Positions 8,948 to 16,989 of a stretch of 64,000 bases of DNA are shown here, one piece after another. The position numbers and the translations under genes are program-made. Position 1 is the stretch's first letter. Every line of letters starts with the position of its first letter. This DNA comes from an uncultured Eubacteriales bacterium (GTDB taxonomy: Bacteria > Bacillota > Clostridia > Christensenellales > Aristaeellaceae): NCBI GenBank assembly GCA_900550955.1, contig URUF01000007.1:20642-84641 (forward strand), given 5' to 3'. The notes under the pieces are model-generated. The model was not told where the DNA came from and did no database searches. It saw only the letters and a program-made list of their open reading frames with translations.

Positions 8948-10132
8948 GTGAAAAAGGTCTTATCTATCCTGCTGGCGGCTTCGCTGCTGCTGGCTGCCGT
9001 GCCCGCCATGGCCGCTAAGAATGACGCCGGAACCAACTATACCCTCGACATGAGCGGCGTTGTGCTGCAAAACGCCGCCGACCGCAACATTACGCCAGCG
9101 GCTGGCGCGCTTGATGCAAACCCCACAATCAGCGGCGAAAGCCCGACCACCGGCATGCCCCTGAGCGACGGGCTGTACATGCCCATGCTTGTGCAGATCA
9201 GCAATCCCGAGGGCACGGAAAAGGTGAATGGCAAGAGCGTATCTGCCGCCGGCATTGGCGAGCGCGCCCCCTGGGGCGGCCAGTATGCGGATATCGTGTA
9301 CGAAGGCATCCTGTACCGTTCCGGCCAGACCCGTATCACCTTCCTGTTCAACGATAGCTTTGCCGAAGGCCAGCCTGTGAGCGTTGGCCCCGTGCGTTCG
9401 GCCCGTATTGGCCACGTGCTGCTGCGTGAGGAGTGGCAGGGCGGCATTGTGTACGCCGGCGGCCCCCGCCGTGAGGAGAACGACATTGCCGAAATGTTCG
9501 CCCAGCTGGGCGCTAGCGAGAAGGGCGTTACCTTCAACCTGCTGGATGGCAAGTATCAGGAGTACAAAAACCGCGTGCAGGGCGTAAAGGCCCCCGACAA
9601 CTACAATGTAAACCTGACCGGCATACGCACGCTGGTTCCTTCCACCACCGTCGCTACCCCGCACCCCTTCCTGTTTACCGATGTAAGCCCTTATGTGGAC
9701 GGCTATGACCTGGCTTACAACATCAATCTGGACTGGGGCCATAAGAAGTACATCTCCCACTTCTATTATGACGAGGCCAACAACCTTTACCTGCGCTACT
9801 CCGGCGATGCGCCCTACATGACCTTTGCCGCGGCGGAGGATCGCAGCTCCGAAAACGAGGAGCAGATGTCCTTCAGCAATGTGATCATCCAGCGCGTGGG
9901 CTATGAGTACACCAACAACTCCAAGATTATGCCCGTGATGCAGAGCGTTGGCAAGGGCAACGCGGATATCTTCATCGGCGGCCGCTACATCCCCGGTTAC
10001 TGGGTACGCGAGTCCACCACAAGCCCCACCGTGTTCCTGGACGACCAGGGCAACGAGATTCAGCTCACCCGCGGCAAGACCTTCATTGCGCACTTCCCGC
10101 CCGAGAGCCTGCTGACCTACACCGCGCAGTAA
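8948..10132 (+). CDS. Secreted DUF3048 (YerB-like) protein
   Basis: Protein of 394 residues with an N-terminal signal peptide (MKKVL...AVPAMA, cleavage near residue 22). The DUF3048 hallmark is clear: ADIVYEG, then TRITFLF, then VGPVRSAR (about residues 115-160), followed by a C-terminal DUF3048 half. The family's biochemical role is unknown; Bacillus YerB is a lipoprotein. Here no lipobox Cys is seen, which is unusual. It has its own consensus promoter and a downstream hairpin, so it is monocistronic and probably well expressed. AGGAGG sits 7-8 bases before the GTG-adjacent ATG. Confidence 0.85.
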   Translation: MKKVLSILLAASLLLAAVPAMAAKNDAGTNYTLDMSGVVLQNAADRNITPAAGALDANPTISGESPTTGMPLSDGLYMPMLVQISNPEGTEKVNGKSVSAAGIGERAPWGGQYADIVYEGILYRSGQTRITFLFNDSFAEGQPVSVGPVRSARIGHVLLREEWQGGIVYAGGPRREENDIAEMFAQLGASEKGVTFNLLDGKYQEYKNRVQGVKAPDNYNVNLTGIRTLVPSTTVATPHPFLFTDVSPYVDGYDLAYNINLDWGHKKYISHFYYDEANNLYLRYSGDAPYMTFAAAEDRSSENEEQMSFSNVIIQRVGYEYTNNSKIMPVMQSVGKGNADIFIGGRYIPGYWVRESTTSPTVFLDDQGNEIQLTRGKTFIAHFPPESLLTYTAQ

Positions 10133-10147
10133 ACCAAACCGTACTTG

Positions 10148-10174
10148 AAGCGGACGGCAAACGCCGTCCGCTTT
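10148..10174 (+). terminator. Intrinsic terminator after the DUF3048 gene
   Basis: An 11-bp perfect stem (AAGCGGACGGC against its complement) with a 4-base loop, followed by only TTT. A weak U-tract makes efficiency uncertain. Confidence 0.6.
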
Positions 10175-10186
10175 CGCATGTATAGG

Positions 10187-10215
10187 TTGCGGTTTTGCGT
10201 TGATTGGGGTACAAT
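10187..10215 (+). promoter_or_regulatory. Putative promoter for the alarmone synthetase gene
   Basis: -10 TACAAT at 10210-10215 and a weak -35 TTGCGG at 10187-10192 with a 17-base spacer, just downstream of the preceding terminator. Confidence 0.55.
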
Positions 10216-10251
10216 AGAAGTACCAAAATTATAGCGATAAAGGAGAACGGT

Positions 10252-10944
10252 ATGCCCTTATCAGGTTTATCCGCCCTGCCGCAGGAGCTGGGCGAGCTTG
10301 TGGATAGCTTTGTAACCATGAAGTGCCGCTACCAATCCGCCCTGCGCGAGGTACGCACGAAGCTGGAAATCCTGGACGACGAATTTCAAATGCGTTATAG
10401 CCGCAACCCCATTCACCATATGGAAAGCCGTATCAAAAGCCCGCAGAGCATCGCGCAGAAGCTTACGCGCAAAGGGCTGCCCCTTACGCCAGAGGCCGCC
10501 ATGGAAAACCTGCATGATATCGCGGGGATTCGTGTGGTATGCGCTTATCTGAACGACGCTTATACCATCGCGCGCCTGTTGACGCAGCAGGACGATATAC
10601 GCCTGCTGCAAACGCGCGATTACATTGCCGCCCCTAAGCCGAACGGCTACCGCAGCCTGCACCTGATTGTAGAGGTGCCGGTGTTTTTAAGCGAGGGCAA
10701 GATTCCCCTGCCGGTGGAGGTGCAGATTCGCACCATTGCCATGGATTTTTGGGCCAGCCTGGAGCATCAGCTGCGCTACAAGGAAACGGCAAGCATTCCG
10801 GAGGACTTGAACCGCCAGCTTCATGAGGCGGCTGAGAAAATTGCCATGCTGGATGGCGATATGCAGCATATCCACGATCAGATGATGGAACTGGTGCATC
10901 CTTCGGGCGCAAAGGACAATGGCGGCGTTGAAAGAGCCCTTTAG
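10252..10944 (+). CDS. relQ: Small alarmone synthetase (RelQ/YjbM-like GTP pyrophosphokinase)
   Basis: Single-domain (p)ppGpp synthetase of 230 residues. The RelA/SpoT synthetase landmarks are present: DIAGIRVVC, the YIAAPKPNGYRSLH substrate loop, VEVQIRT and the DFWASLEHQLRYK helix. There is no hydrolase, TGS or ACT domain, so it is a small alarmone synthetase that makes (p)ppGpp rather than a bifunctional Rel. Length and helix order fit RelQ better than RelP. The start at 10252 has AAGGAGA 5-6 bases upstream. An ATG at 10204 lacks such a site and falls inside the promoter. Confidence 0.9.
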   Translation: MPLSGLSALPQELGELVDSFVTMKCRYQSALREVRTKLEILDDEFQMRYSRNPIHHMESRIKSPQSIAQKLTRKGLPLTPEAAMENLHDIAGIRVVCAYLNDAYTIARLLTQQDDIRLLQTRDYIAAPKPNGYRSLHLIVEVPVFLSEGKIPLPVEVQIRTIAMDFWASLEHQLRYKETASIPEDLNRQLHEAAEKIAMLDGDMQHIHDQMMELVHPSGAKDNGGVERAL

Positions 10945-10974
10945 GTTATGGCCCTGGCAGCAAAGCCGGCATAG

Positions 10975-11017
10975 AAACCGCCTCCCCCGTGCATACTTGC
11001 ATGGAAGGAGGCGGTTT
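10975..11017 (+). terminator. Terminator-like hairpin whose 3' arm contains the next gene's Shine-Dalgarno
   Basis: Stem AAACCGCCTCC (10975-10985) pairs with GGAGGCGGTTT (11007-11017), followed by TTA; the loop holds a small internal hairpin (TGCAT...ATGCA-like). The GGAGG at 11007-11011 lies 9 bases before the GTG start at 11021. Folding would therefore both terminate and hide the ribosome-binding site. Confidence 0.7.
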
Positions 11018-11020
11018 TTA

Positions 11021-11449
11021 GTGATCGGCTTTTTATTTAGCATTATCGCGGGCGCGGCCATGAGCGTGCAGGGTGTAATGAACACACGCTTGCAGGATGA
11101 CCTGGGGCTTTGGGAAGCCAACGCTTATGTACAGGGCACGGCCTTCGCCCTTTCGCTGATTGTGATGTGGCTGTTTGGCACCGGGAACCTAAAGGCTTTG
11201 GCTACCGTGCCAAAGGGCTATTTGCTGGGCGGCGCGCTGGGCCTGGTCATAACCGTTACGGTGATGCTGTCCATCAAAGGGCTAAATCCAACCATCGCCA
11301 TTTCCACAATCCTGATTGCGCAATTGCTGGTGGCCGCAGCCATAGACGCATTCGGCTGGATGGGACAGGAGAAGGCGGCCATGGGCGTTAAGCAATTTCT
11401 GGGCCTGGCGCTTATGCTGGGCGGCGTGGTGGTGTTCAAGCTGCGTTAG
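11021..11449 (+). CDS. DMT-superfamily small membrane protein (YdcZ/DUF606-like)
   Basis: A 142-residue integral membrane protein with about five hydrophobic helices. The N-terminal AAMSVQGVMNTRLQ and the later NPTIAISTILIAQLLVA fit the DUF606/YdcZ family of small drug/metabolite transporters. The start is GTG at 11021, the only start with a correctly placed GGAGG. That site lies in the hairpin at 10975-11017, so expression probably depends on read-through and unfolding. The substrate is unknown. Confidence 0.8.
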   Translation: MIGFLFSIIAGAAMSVQGVMNTRLQDDLGLWEANAYVQGTAFALSLIVMWLFGTGNLKALATVPKGYLLGGALGLVITVTVMLSIKGLNPTIAISTILIAQLLVAAAIDAFGWMGQEKAAMGVKQFLGLALMLGGVVVFKLR

Positions 11450-11457
11450 AGAGCCGT

Positions 11458-11949
11458 TCACCCCTGCGGCCCGTCCAGCAGGGCGGTGGTAAGGCTGCTT
11501 AGCTGCTCGATGGCCTCGCTTAAGGAATTCAGCGAGTCATTCACCTTTTGCCCGCTGGCCAGCTTGGCGTCGTATCCCTCAATGATGGTATAGATGCCGT
11601 CAAATACGCTTTGCTCGTACAGCCGGCCGATTTCGCCATACATCCCCACGTTGAGGTCGTTAATGACCTCAACGCCATGCACATACTGGCGAATTCTGCC
11701 CAGCATGGCGGAGGTGGAGCTGGCCCCCAGGCGGCTTAGGGAATTCACGCTGGAAATGGCGTGCTGCACCTCGCTGCGAAGGCGGGTGTTGCGCTGGGCC
11801 TCGAAGTTGCCCTCGTTGATACCGCCCACGCCCGCCAGCTTGAAGATCAAGAAAGCGGCCAGCAGCACCAGCACAATGATGATAATGGGTTTATAGCGGT
11901 TAGAGCGCATCACGGCGTTGTAACCGTTAGAACGCGTATATCGCGTCAT
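11458..11949 (-). CDS. Unknown membrane-anchored protein with extracytoplasmic helical domain
   Basis: A 163-residue protein with a short basic N terminus, one hydrophobic span (IIIIVLVLLAAFLIFKLAGV, about residues 21-40) and a helical, Ser- and Leu-rich outside domain of about 120 residues. No catalytic motif is seen and I do not recognise the family. The start at 11949 is supported by GGAGGGCAA upstream; the longer open frame above it lies in promoter DNA and in the opposite gene. It runs convergently with the DMT gene, 8 bases from its end. Confidence 0.7.
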   Translation of the reverse strand: MTRYTRSNGYNAVMRSNRYKPIIIIVLVLLAAFLIFKLAGVGGINEGNFEAQRNTRLRSEVQHAISSVNSLSRLGASSTSAMLGRIRQYVHGVEVINDLNVGMYGEIGRLYEQSVFDGIYTIIEGYDAKLASGQKVNDSLNSLSEAIEQLSSLTTALLDGPQG

Positions 11950-11989
11950 GGATGTTGCCCTCCTTATAAGCTGAAATAGGATCGCTGCT

Positions 11990-12018
11990 ATTATAGCATA
12001 TTTCCCACAAGTGGTAAA
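11990..12018 (-). promoter_or_regulatory. Promoter for the 11458-11949 gene
   Basis: On the minus strand, a perfect -10 TATAAT (11990-11995) and -35 TTTACC (12013-12018) with a 17-base spacer, about 40 bases before the start codon. Confidence 0.65.
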
Positions 12019-12124
12019 GTAGGGCAAAAAATGATGCGTTTTTGCGATAATTGTGGTGGCATAGGGACGATTTTGTGGAGAAACGGACGCTTTTTGGCGA
12101 AAAGGGTCGCAGGAGGGGAGCACG

Positions 12125-12775
12125 ATGGGAATAGCGCTGCTGCTGGCATGGGGCGTGGCCGTATGGCGCGGAACCGCCAGCCCTGCCCGGGCGCGCGCGT
12201 TTGGCTGGCTGGCGGCGTGCGCGCTGGCGTTTTCCATGCTCACACAGCTTTGGCTATTGGGCCTTGACAGGCTGCTTACGCTGGAAACGGGACTGCCGCT
12301 GCACCTGTGCGGCCTGTTTGGGGTGTTGTCCATTCCCATGCTTATAGGAAGGGCACCTGCGGCGCTGTATGAGCTATTGGCTTTCCTGGCCGCTCCCGCG
12401 GCGGCCGTTACGCTGCTTTTTCCCGCGGTGATGCGCTGCTCGCACCCGCAACTGATGCGTTTTGCCTTTTTACAGCTGCATGCCCTGGTGGCGCTTATGC
12501 CGCTTTATTTTTTTCGCACAGGTAAGCCGCTGCCTAGGGATCCGCGGCGTGCGCTGGTGTTGGGCAACGGCTATTTGGTGGCGGTGAGCGCGTTTAACCG
12601 CGCCGCGAATACCAACTATTTGTTTTTAAGCGCCGCGCCTGCCGGCACGCCGCTGGCCGCGCTGCGGACGCAGGGCGGCGCGTATTATATATGCGCTTTG
12701 GAAATTATGTGCATGCTTGTGTTTGCGTGGCTTGACAAGCTGTATGGACGAATAAACGCCTATTGCAGGAAGTAG
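12125..12775 (+). CDS. TIGR02206 family membrane protein (YwaF-like)
   Basis: Integral membrane protein of 216 residues with six or seven hydrophobic segments. Hallmarks are LPLHLCGLFGVLSIPML, with its conserved His and Cys, and NYLFLSAAPAGTPL. The family (YwaF/TMEM164-like) has no firmly established role in bacteria. AGGAGGGGAGC lies 5-10 bases before the ATG. Its 3' end overlaps the convergent SH3-protein gene by 16 bases. Confidence 0.8.
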   Translation: MGIALLLAWGVAVWRGTASPARARAFGWLAACALAFSMLTQLWLLGLDRLLTLETGLPLHLCGLFGVLSIPMLIGRAPAALYELLAFLAAPAAAVTLLFPAVMRCSHPQLMRFAFLQLHALVALMPLYFFRTGKPLPRDPRRALVLGNGYLVAVSAFNRAANTNYLFLSAAPAGTPLAALRTQGGAYYICALEIMCMLVFAWLDKLYGRINAYCRK

Positions 12776-13920
12776 CTGAGCATGTAGCCCGTATAGCCGT
12801 TGTAGCTGACCTTACACCAATCCGGGCCGGGAATGAGCACCGTAACCGAGCTGCCAGAGGGCACGCGCGTGCGCACGTTGCTCTGCGTCATATCGGCGTT
12901 GGCACGCAGGTTCACATATGTGCCGCTGGGATGGTATACCGTGCGCCTGGGCGTGGAGGGCAGGTTATACAGGGTGATGTAGCGGGTCATCACGTAGCCG
13001 GAAAGGCCGGTGGATTGGTCGGTAACGGCGCACCATTCGGTGCCCTGGCCGTCCACCCACAGGCGGGCGCCGTTATAGAGCTTGTCCAGCACATCCGCGC
13101 CTGTGGAGGAATAACGGCGCAGGTTCAGCGCTTGCGTGCTGCGGGGGTTGCTCACCACGGCGTACGCCGTGCCGGAGGAGCCGCTGCCGGTTTGCGCGGC
13201 GATATCGCGGGCGGCGTGCAGGCCCTCCACCAAATAATCGCTGCTGATAAAGCCGGTATAGCTATCTATGCTCACAGACCACCAGCCGTTTCCCTTGCAT
13301 AGCACCATTGCGTAGCTGTCGCCCGGAAATTGGCGCACCACGCTGTAATTCATGCCGGGGCCGCTGCGCAGGTTGATGGCGGTATTGTTGGGCGTTTTTA
13401 CGGTGGCAACGGTGGCGCTGCCCGCGTTGCGGCGGCCCCAGTCGCTTACATATTCGCTGCGCACATAGCCAACCTGGCCGTTGATTTCCACGCAGTACCA
13501 GCCGTTATTGACGCTTAGCACATGCAGGGGCACGCCGTTATAGAAAATGCCGAGCACCTGCGCGCTATAACTGGGCTGCGCGCGGAAATTAAGGAACGCG
13601 CCGCCGTTTTGGTTGGTTACAATGGCGGTCCAGGTAAAATCATCCCCGTCCAGGGCCAGATCAATGTAGTTTTTGCTCATATAGCCTGTGCGCCCATCGG
13701 GAGTGCGCACATAATAGAAATTGTTCTGGCTGCCGTTGATTTCCACCCAGGTGCCGCGCGTGTAGCTGCCCAGCCACTGGCTGGACGAGCTGCCCTGCGC
13801 GCGCAGGTTGAGCGTATCGGTGCGGTAAATTACGCCAAATTCTGCCAGCGCGGATGCGCAGGCGAGCAGGCTGACCAGAAAAACCAGCAGGACCAGGAAA
13901 TGCCTTTTGGACTGCTTCAT
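12760..13920 (-). CDS. Secreted multi-SH3b-domain protein
   Basis: A 386-residue protein with a signal peptide (hydrophobic core LVLLVFLVSLLACASA, cleavage near residue 26) and about five bacterial SH3 (SH3b) units. Each carries the LNLR or NLRSGPG turn, a W or Y near the strand end and a GY(V/M/I) motif. SH3b units bind peptidoglycan or other wall glycans. No catalytic domain is present, so it is probably a wall-binding or scaffolding protein. The start at 13920 has GGAGGACG upstream. Five units without an enzyme is notable; the big protein at 59081 has two related ones. Confidence 0.8.
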   Translation of the reverse strand: MKQSKRHFLVLLVFLVSLLACASALAEFGVIYRTDTLNLRAQGSSSSQWLGSYTRGTWVEINGSQNNFYYVRTPDGRTGYMSKNYIDLALDGDDFTWTAIVTNQNGGAFLNFRAQPSYSAQVLGIFYNGVPLHVLSVNNGWYCVEINGQVGYVRSEYVSDWGRRNAGSATVATVKTPNNTAINLRSGPGMNYSVVRQFPGDSYAMVLCKGNGWWSVSIDSYTGFISSDYLVEGLHAARDIAAQTGSGSSGTAYAVVSNPRSTQALNLRRYSSTGADVLDKLYNGARLWVDGQGTEWCAVTDQSTGLSGYVMTRYITLYNLPSTPRRTVYHPSGTYVNLRANADMTQSNVRTRVPSGSSVTVLIPGPDWCKVSYNGYTGYMLSYFLQ

Positions 13921-14019
13921 GGGAACGTCCTCCTTCGGGATGGCGGCGGCAGGGGATTTTGGAACCGCTTTACAAATGGAACGGGACAGGATGCAAAAAT
14001 CTTCCCGCAATCTTCGCCT

Positions 14020-14838
14020 TTATTTGTGATATTTCGGCAGGGCCAGCACGGCCTGAACGGCCTGGCGGATAGCCTCGTCCGATACGGGGGGAAGCCCGTC
14101 CGGGCCAAAGCGCACGTGCAGAAAAAATTCATGCGTGCCGTTGTTGCCTGTTACGGGGCTGTGCGTAACGCCCGCCACATGCGTGCCTGGCTGGGCGTTC
14201 AGGGCGTCGCACAGGCGGCGCAGCAGGGGCGCGTAGCTTTCGGGAGGGAGCGCGCCGGTGCGCCGCGCCTCCGCGTCGCCGGTTTCAAAAAGCGGCTTCA
14301 CCAGGCACATAAGCTCGCCCGCGCCGTGCATGATGCTTTGAAACTGCGGCACGGCTTTTACCAGCGACAGGTAGCTTAAATCCACGCTGCCAAGCGTGGG
14401 CACAGGGGAAAGGGAGAGCAGCCGTTCATCGCCGATGTTGGTTTTTTCCAGGTTGACCACGCGCGCATCCTGCGAGAGCGAACCGGCCAGCTGCCCAAAG
14501 CCTACCTCTACCGCGTACACCAGCGCCGCGCCGTGCTTGACCAGGCAATCCGTAAAGCCGCCCGTGCACGCCCCCGCGTCGATGCATACGCGGCCCTTCA
14601 CAGGCACGCCAAAGGCGCGAATGGCCCCTTCCAGCTTGTAGCCGCCCTTGCCCACATAGCGGTCGTCCAGGCCGCGCACGCTCATGGGCTTGTCCATGGG
14701 GACGCGCTGCCCGCCGGTGGTTACGGGGATTGCGCCGCAGAAAACCGCGCCGCTCATAAGATAGGGCAGCGCCGCCTCCTTCGTTTGAAAGAAGCCCTCG
14801 TTGAGCAGGCGTTCCAGAGCCGTCGCCTTCTTTACCAT
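14020..14838 (-). CDS. tlyA: TlyA family rRNA 2'-O-methyltransferase (S4 plus FtsJ fold)
   Basis: A 272-residue protein. The N-terminal S4-like RNA-binding region (about 1-65) leads into RYVGKGGYKLEGAI, the family linker. The SAM-binding CIDAGACTGGFTDCLV (about residues 85-100) and YAVEVGFGQLAGSL follow. Family members methylate 16S and 23S rRNA ribose and were first called hemolysin A. The N-terminal S4 part is somewhat divergent. It overlaps the upstream esterase gene by 7 bases, indicating co-translation. Confidence 0.87.
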   Translation of the reverse strand: MVKKATALERLLNEGFFQTKEAALPYLMSGAVFCGAIPVTTGGQRVPMDKPMSVRGLDDRYVGKGGYKLEGAIRAFGVPVKGRVCIDAGACTGGFTDCLVKHGAALVYAVEVGFGQLAGSLSQDARVVNLEKTNIGDERLLSLSPVPTLGSVDLSYLSLVKAVPQFQSIMHGAGELMCLVKPLFETGDAEARRTGALPPESYAPLLRRLCDALNAQPGTHVAGVTHSPVTGNNGTHEFFLHVRFGPDGLPPVSDEAIRQAVQAVLALPKYHK

Positions 14839-15617
14839 ACGCCTTCAGCCTTTTCAAGGGGCAGCCAGGCGAGAATGCGCTCGATATGGCGATCCCAGAA
14901 GTCCCAGGTGTGCGCGCCGGGCTCGGTATGGTATTCGATGGGCAAAACCTCGCCAAACTGGGCTACAAAATGCTCGTTGGCTTCAAAAAGAAAATCCTCC
15001 GTGCCGCAGGCAATGTACATTTGCGGGGCGCGTTCCGGCGTTTTGGCCAAGCGGGCGGCCCTGGCAAACAGCGCGCCGGGGCCGCGCTTGAGGGCCTCCT
15101 CGCCGCCATAGATGGCATCCAGCTCGCGCACCATATCGGGATTTTGCTCGCGGAAGGTATCATAGCCCTTTTCCATTTCCAGACAGCCGGAGATGCTGGC
15201 AACGGCCGCATAGCGGTTGGGCTGGGTAAGGCCCAGCTTTAGCGAGCCGTAGCCGCCCATGGACAGGCCTGCGGCAAAACGGCCCTTGCGCTTGCGGCAC
15301 AGGGGGAAGTAGCGCTCCAGCACGCTGGGCAGCTCGCTGGAAATGAAGGTATCGTACTTTGCGCCATGCGCCATGTCCATATAAAACGAGCGGTTCGCCG
15401 CAGGCATTACCACGGCGACGCGATACAGGCGGGCATATTGCTCAATGCGCGTTTGCCTTAACCACATGGTGTGGTCGTCGCTAAGGCCGTGCAGCAGATA
15501 AAGCGCAGGTACTGGCGCGGCGGATTGGCCCATCACCTTAGGCTCGGGCAGAAGCACATAGGCAGCCGTTTGGATGCCCAGAACCTCGCTGTAAAAATGG
15601 AAATCCATAAAGACCAT
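14832..15617 (-). CDS. Alpha/beta-hydrolase esterase (esterase D / acetyl-esterase type)
   Basis: A 261-residue cytosolic enzyme of the putative esterase family that includes S-formylglutathione hydrolase and tributyrin esterases. Seen: YLLHGLSDDHTMW (oxyanion region), the nucleophile elbow GLSMGGYGS and a late GAHTWDFW containing the catalytic His. The start at 15617 is chosen for GGGGAGG 10 bases upstream; 29 further codons upstream lack a site. The natural substrate is unknown; acyl esters of sugars or feruloyl groups are plausible. Confidence 0.85.
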   Translation of the reverse strand: MVFMDFHFYSEVLGIQTAAYVLLPEPKVMGQSAAPVPALYLLHGLSDDHTMWLRQTRIEQYARLYRVAVVMPAANRSFYMDMAHGAKYDTFISSELPSVLERYFPLCRKRKGRFAAGLSMGGYGSLKLGLTQPNRYAAVASISGCLEMEKGYDTFREQNPDMVRELDAIYGGEEALKRGPGALFARAARLAKTPERAPQMYIACGTEDFLFEANEHFVAQFGEVLPIEYHTEPGAHTWDFWDRHIERILAWLPLEKAEGVW

Positions 15618-15662
15618 AAAAAGAATGCCTCCCCGATGCAAACTGGGATTGTTTGTACCTGT

Positions 15663-15691
15663 ATCATAGCATAAAATGGGGGCAATTCCAA
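15663..15691 (-). promoter_or_regulatory. Putative promoter for the esterase-tlyA unit
   Basis: Minus-strand -10 TATGAT (15663-15668) and -35 TTGGAA (15686-15691), 17-base spacer, 46 bases before the esterase start. Confidence 0.45.
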
Positions 15692-15715
15692 TACGGGAAT
15701 CCATGCCGAAGCATA

Positions 15716-16855
15716 TTAGCCGTGCGAGGGAACGATTTCGGCAAACATGCGGGCTTTTTGGCCGTTTGGCAGGGTAAGCTCAACATACATCCAATACTCA
15801 TCCAGGGTGCAAAGGCGCGTGGAGGGGTACATGTCGCCAGTGAGATCATAACGGTTGCCCAGCCCCAGCGGATCGCTGGTAACAAATTGATTATCCTGAT
15901 ACATGTAGGTGGACTCAAAGTGAAGCTCAGGTACCTGATCAGGCTGTTCCATAGCGCTTAGGGGAATGTAGCCAAAGCGCAGATGTCCCTGATTAACCCG
16001 ATACTGCACGAGCACCCATTTCTTTTCCTTGCCGAAAACCTGAATCCAGTCGTTCGTGCTTACGCAGGCCTTGCCGTCCGCCTCCCGAAAGTAGGAGGCG
16101 CTTGGCCCGCTATATACGGGATAGGTTCCCGGCTTGATACGCGCGCCGCAGGGCTGGGGCATGGAAAAAGCGCAGTCCGCCGTGGGGATGATGGGCGCTT
16201 CGCCCGAAAGATAACCGGCATGGGCCTGCTGCATGACCTGATATACCTTTTGCAGATCAAGGGTTTCAAGCGAGCGCATGCAATCCGGCAGCGGAGCGCG
16301 GATGCACATGGCCTGCGAGAAATCCCCGGTGTCCAACGTCAAAAGGGCTCCCTGGGGAACAGCCGTCCAATACGCGTCGTTGGTTTCGCTGCCGGAATAG
16401 ATTCCTATGGATTTGAGCTGGCATACGCCCGCGTCGCTTCGCGAAAGCTCGGCTGTGTAGGAAACGCCGTCCAGTTCAAAATAGATGTATCCAACGTCGT
16501 ATTGGCCGTGGAGCAGCTGGCAGTTCACATGTAGACTGCCTTCTTCGGCCTCTGCGGGAATTAGCGCCGCATTGCGCACCTTTGCGGTTTGGGGCGCAAG
16601 CCCGTCCACCATATAAAACACACGCGAGCCCGCGCGGTCTATTATGGCTGCGGCGATCTGCTTGCCGTCCTGCGCAGCGGCGTCCCAGGCGAGCGGGTTG
16701 CAATCCGTCCAGCTTTCATTGGGAAAGGCGGCTTCCAAAACGGAAAGGGCCGCGCTGCGGGCGGACGTATCCCCCTCAGCCGGCGTGCCCAGCGCATGGG
16801 CGGGAAACAAAAGCAAAACCATGGCAAGGAACCCCAAGAGGAGTTGTTTTCGCAT
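15716..16855 (-). CDS. Secreted protein of unknown function with C-terminal SH3-like region
   Basis: A 379-residue protein beginning MRKQLLLGFLAMVLLLF with a Sec signal peptide (cleavage after AHA, near residue 23). Residues about 30-210 show no recognised domain. The C-terminal part contains GTYPVYSGPSASYFRE, then WIQVFGKEKKWVLVQY and GYIPLSAM, reminiscent of an SH3-like wall-binding fold. No catalytic motif is evident. The start at 16855 has AAGGGAG 9 bases upstream. It is divergent from the DUF512 gene. Confidence 0.65.
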   Translation of the reverse strand: MRKQLLLGFLAMVLLLFPAHALGTPAEGDTSARSAALSVLEAAFPNESWTDCNPLAWDAAAQDGKQIAAAIIDRAGSRVFYMVDGLAPQTAKVRNAALIPAEAEEGSLHVNCQLLHGQYDVGYIYFELDGVSYTAELSRSDAGVCQLKSIGIYSGSETNDAYWTAVPQGALLTLDTGDFSQAMCIRAPLPDCMRSLETLDLQKVYQVMQQAHAGYLSGEAPIIPTADCAFSMPQPCGARIKPGTYPVYSGPSASYFREADGKACVSTNDWIQVFGKEKKWVLVQYRVNQGHLRFGYIPLSAMEQPDQVPELHFESTYMYQDNQFVTSDPLGLGNRYDLTGDMYPSTRLCTLDEYWMYVELTLPNGQKARMFAEIVPSHG

Positions 16856-16924
16856 CGTGTATCGCTCCCTTTCCACGAATATCCAACCATAGGACGAATG
16901 AAGCCCCTTCATCCCTGCATTGGC

Positions 16925-16953
16925 TTGACTTCCCTGTCAAATCAGGGCATAAT
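16925..16953 (+). promoter_or_regulatory. Promoter for the DUF512-der unit
   Basis: -35 TTGACT (16925-16930) and -10 CATAAT (16948-16953) with a 17-base spacer, 37 bases before the GTG start. Confidence 0.75.
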
Positions 16954-16989
16954 ACAAGCTGCCGGTTTTGGCAGGGAGGGGGACGGCGC

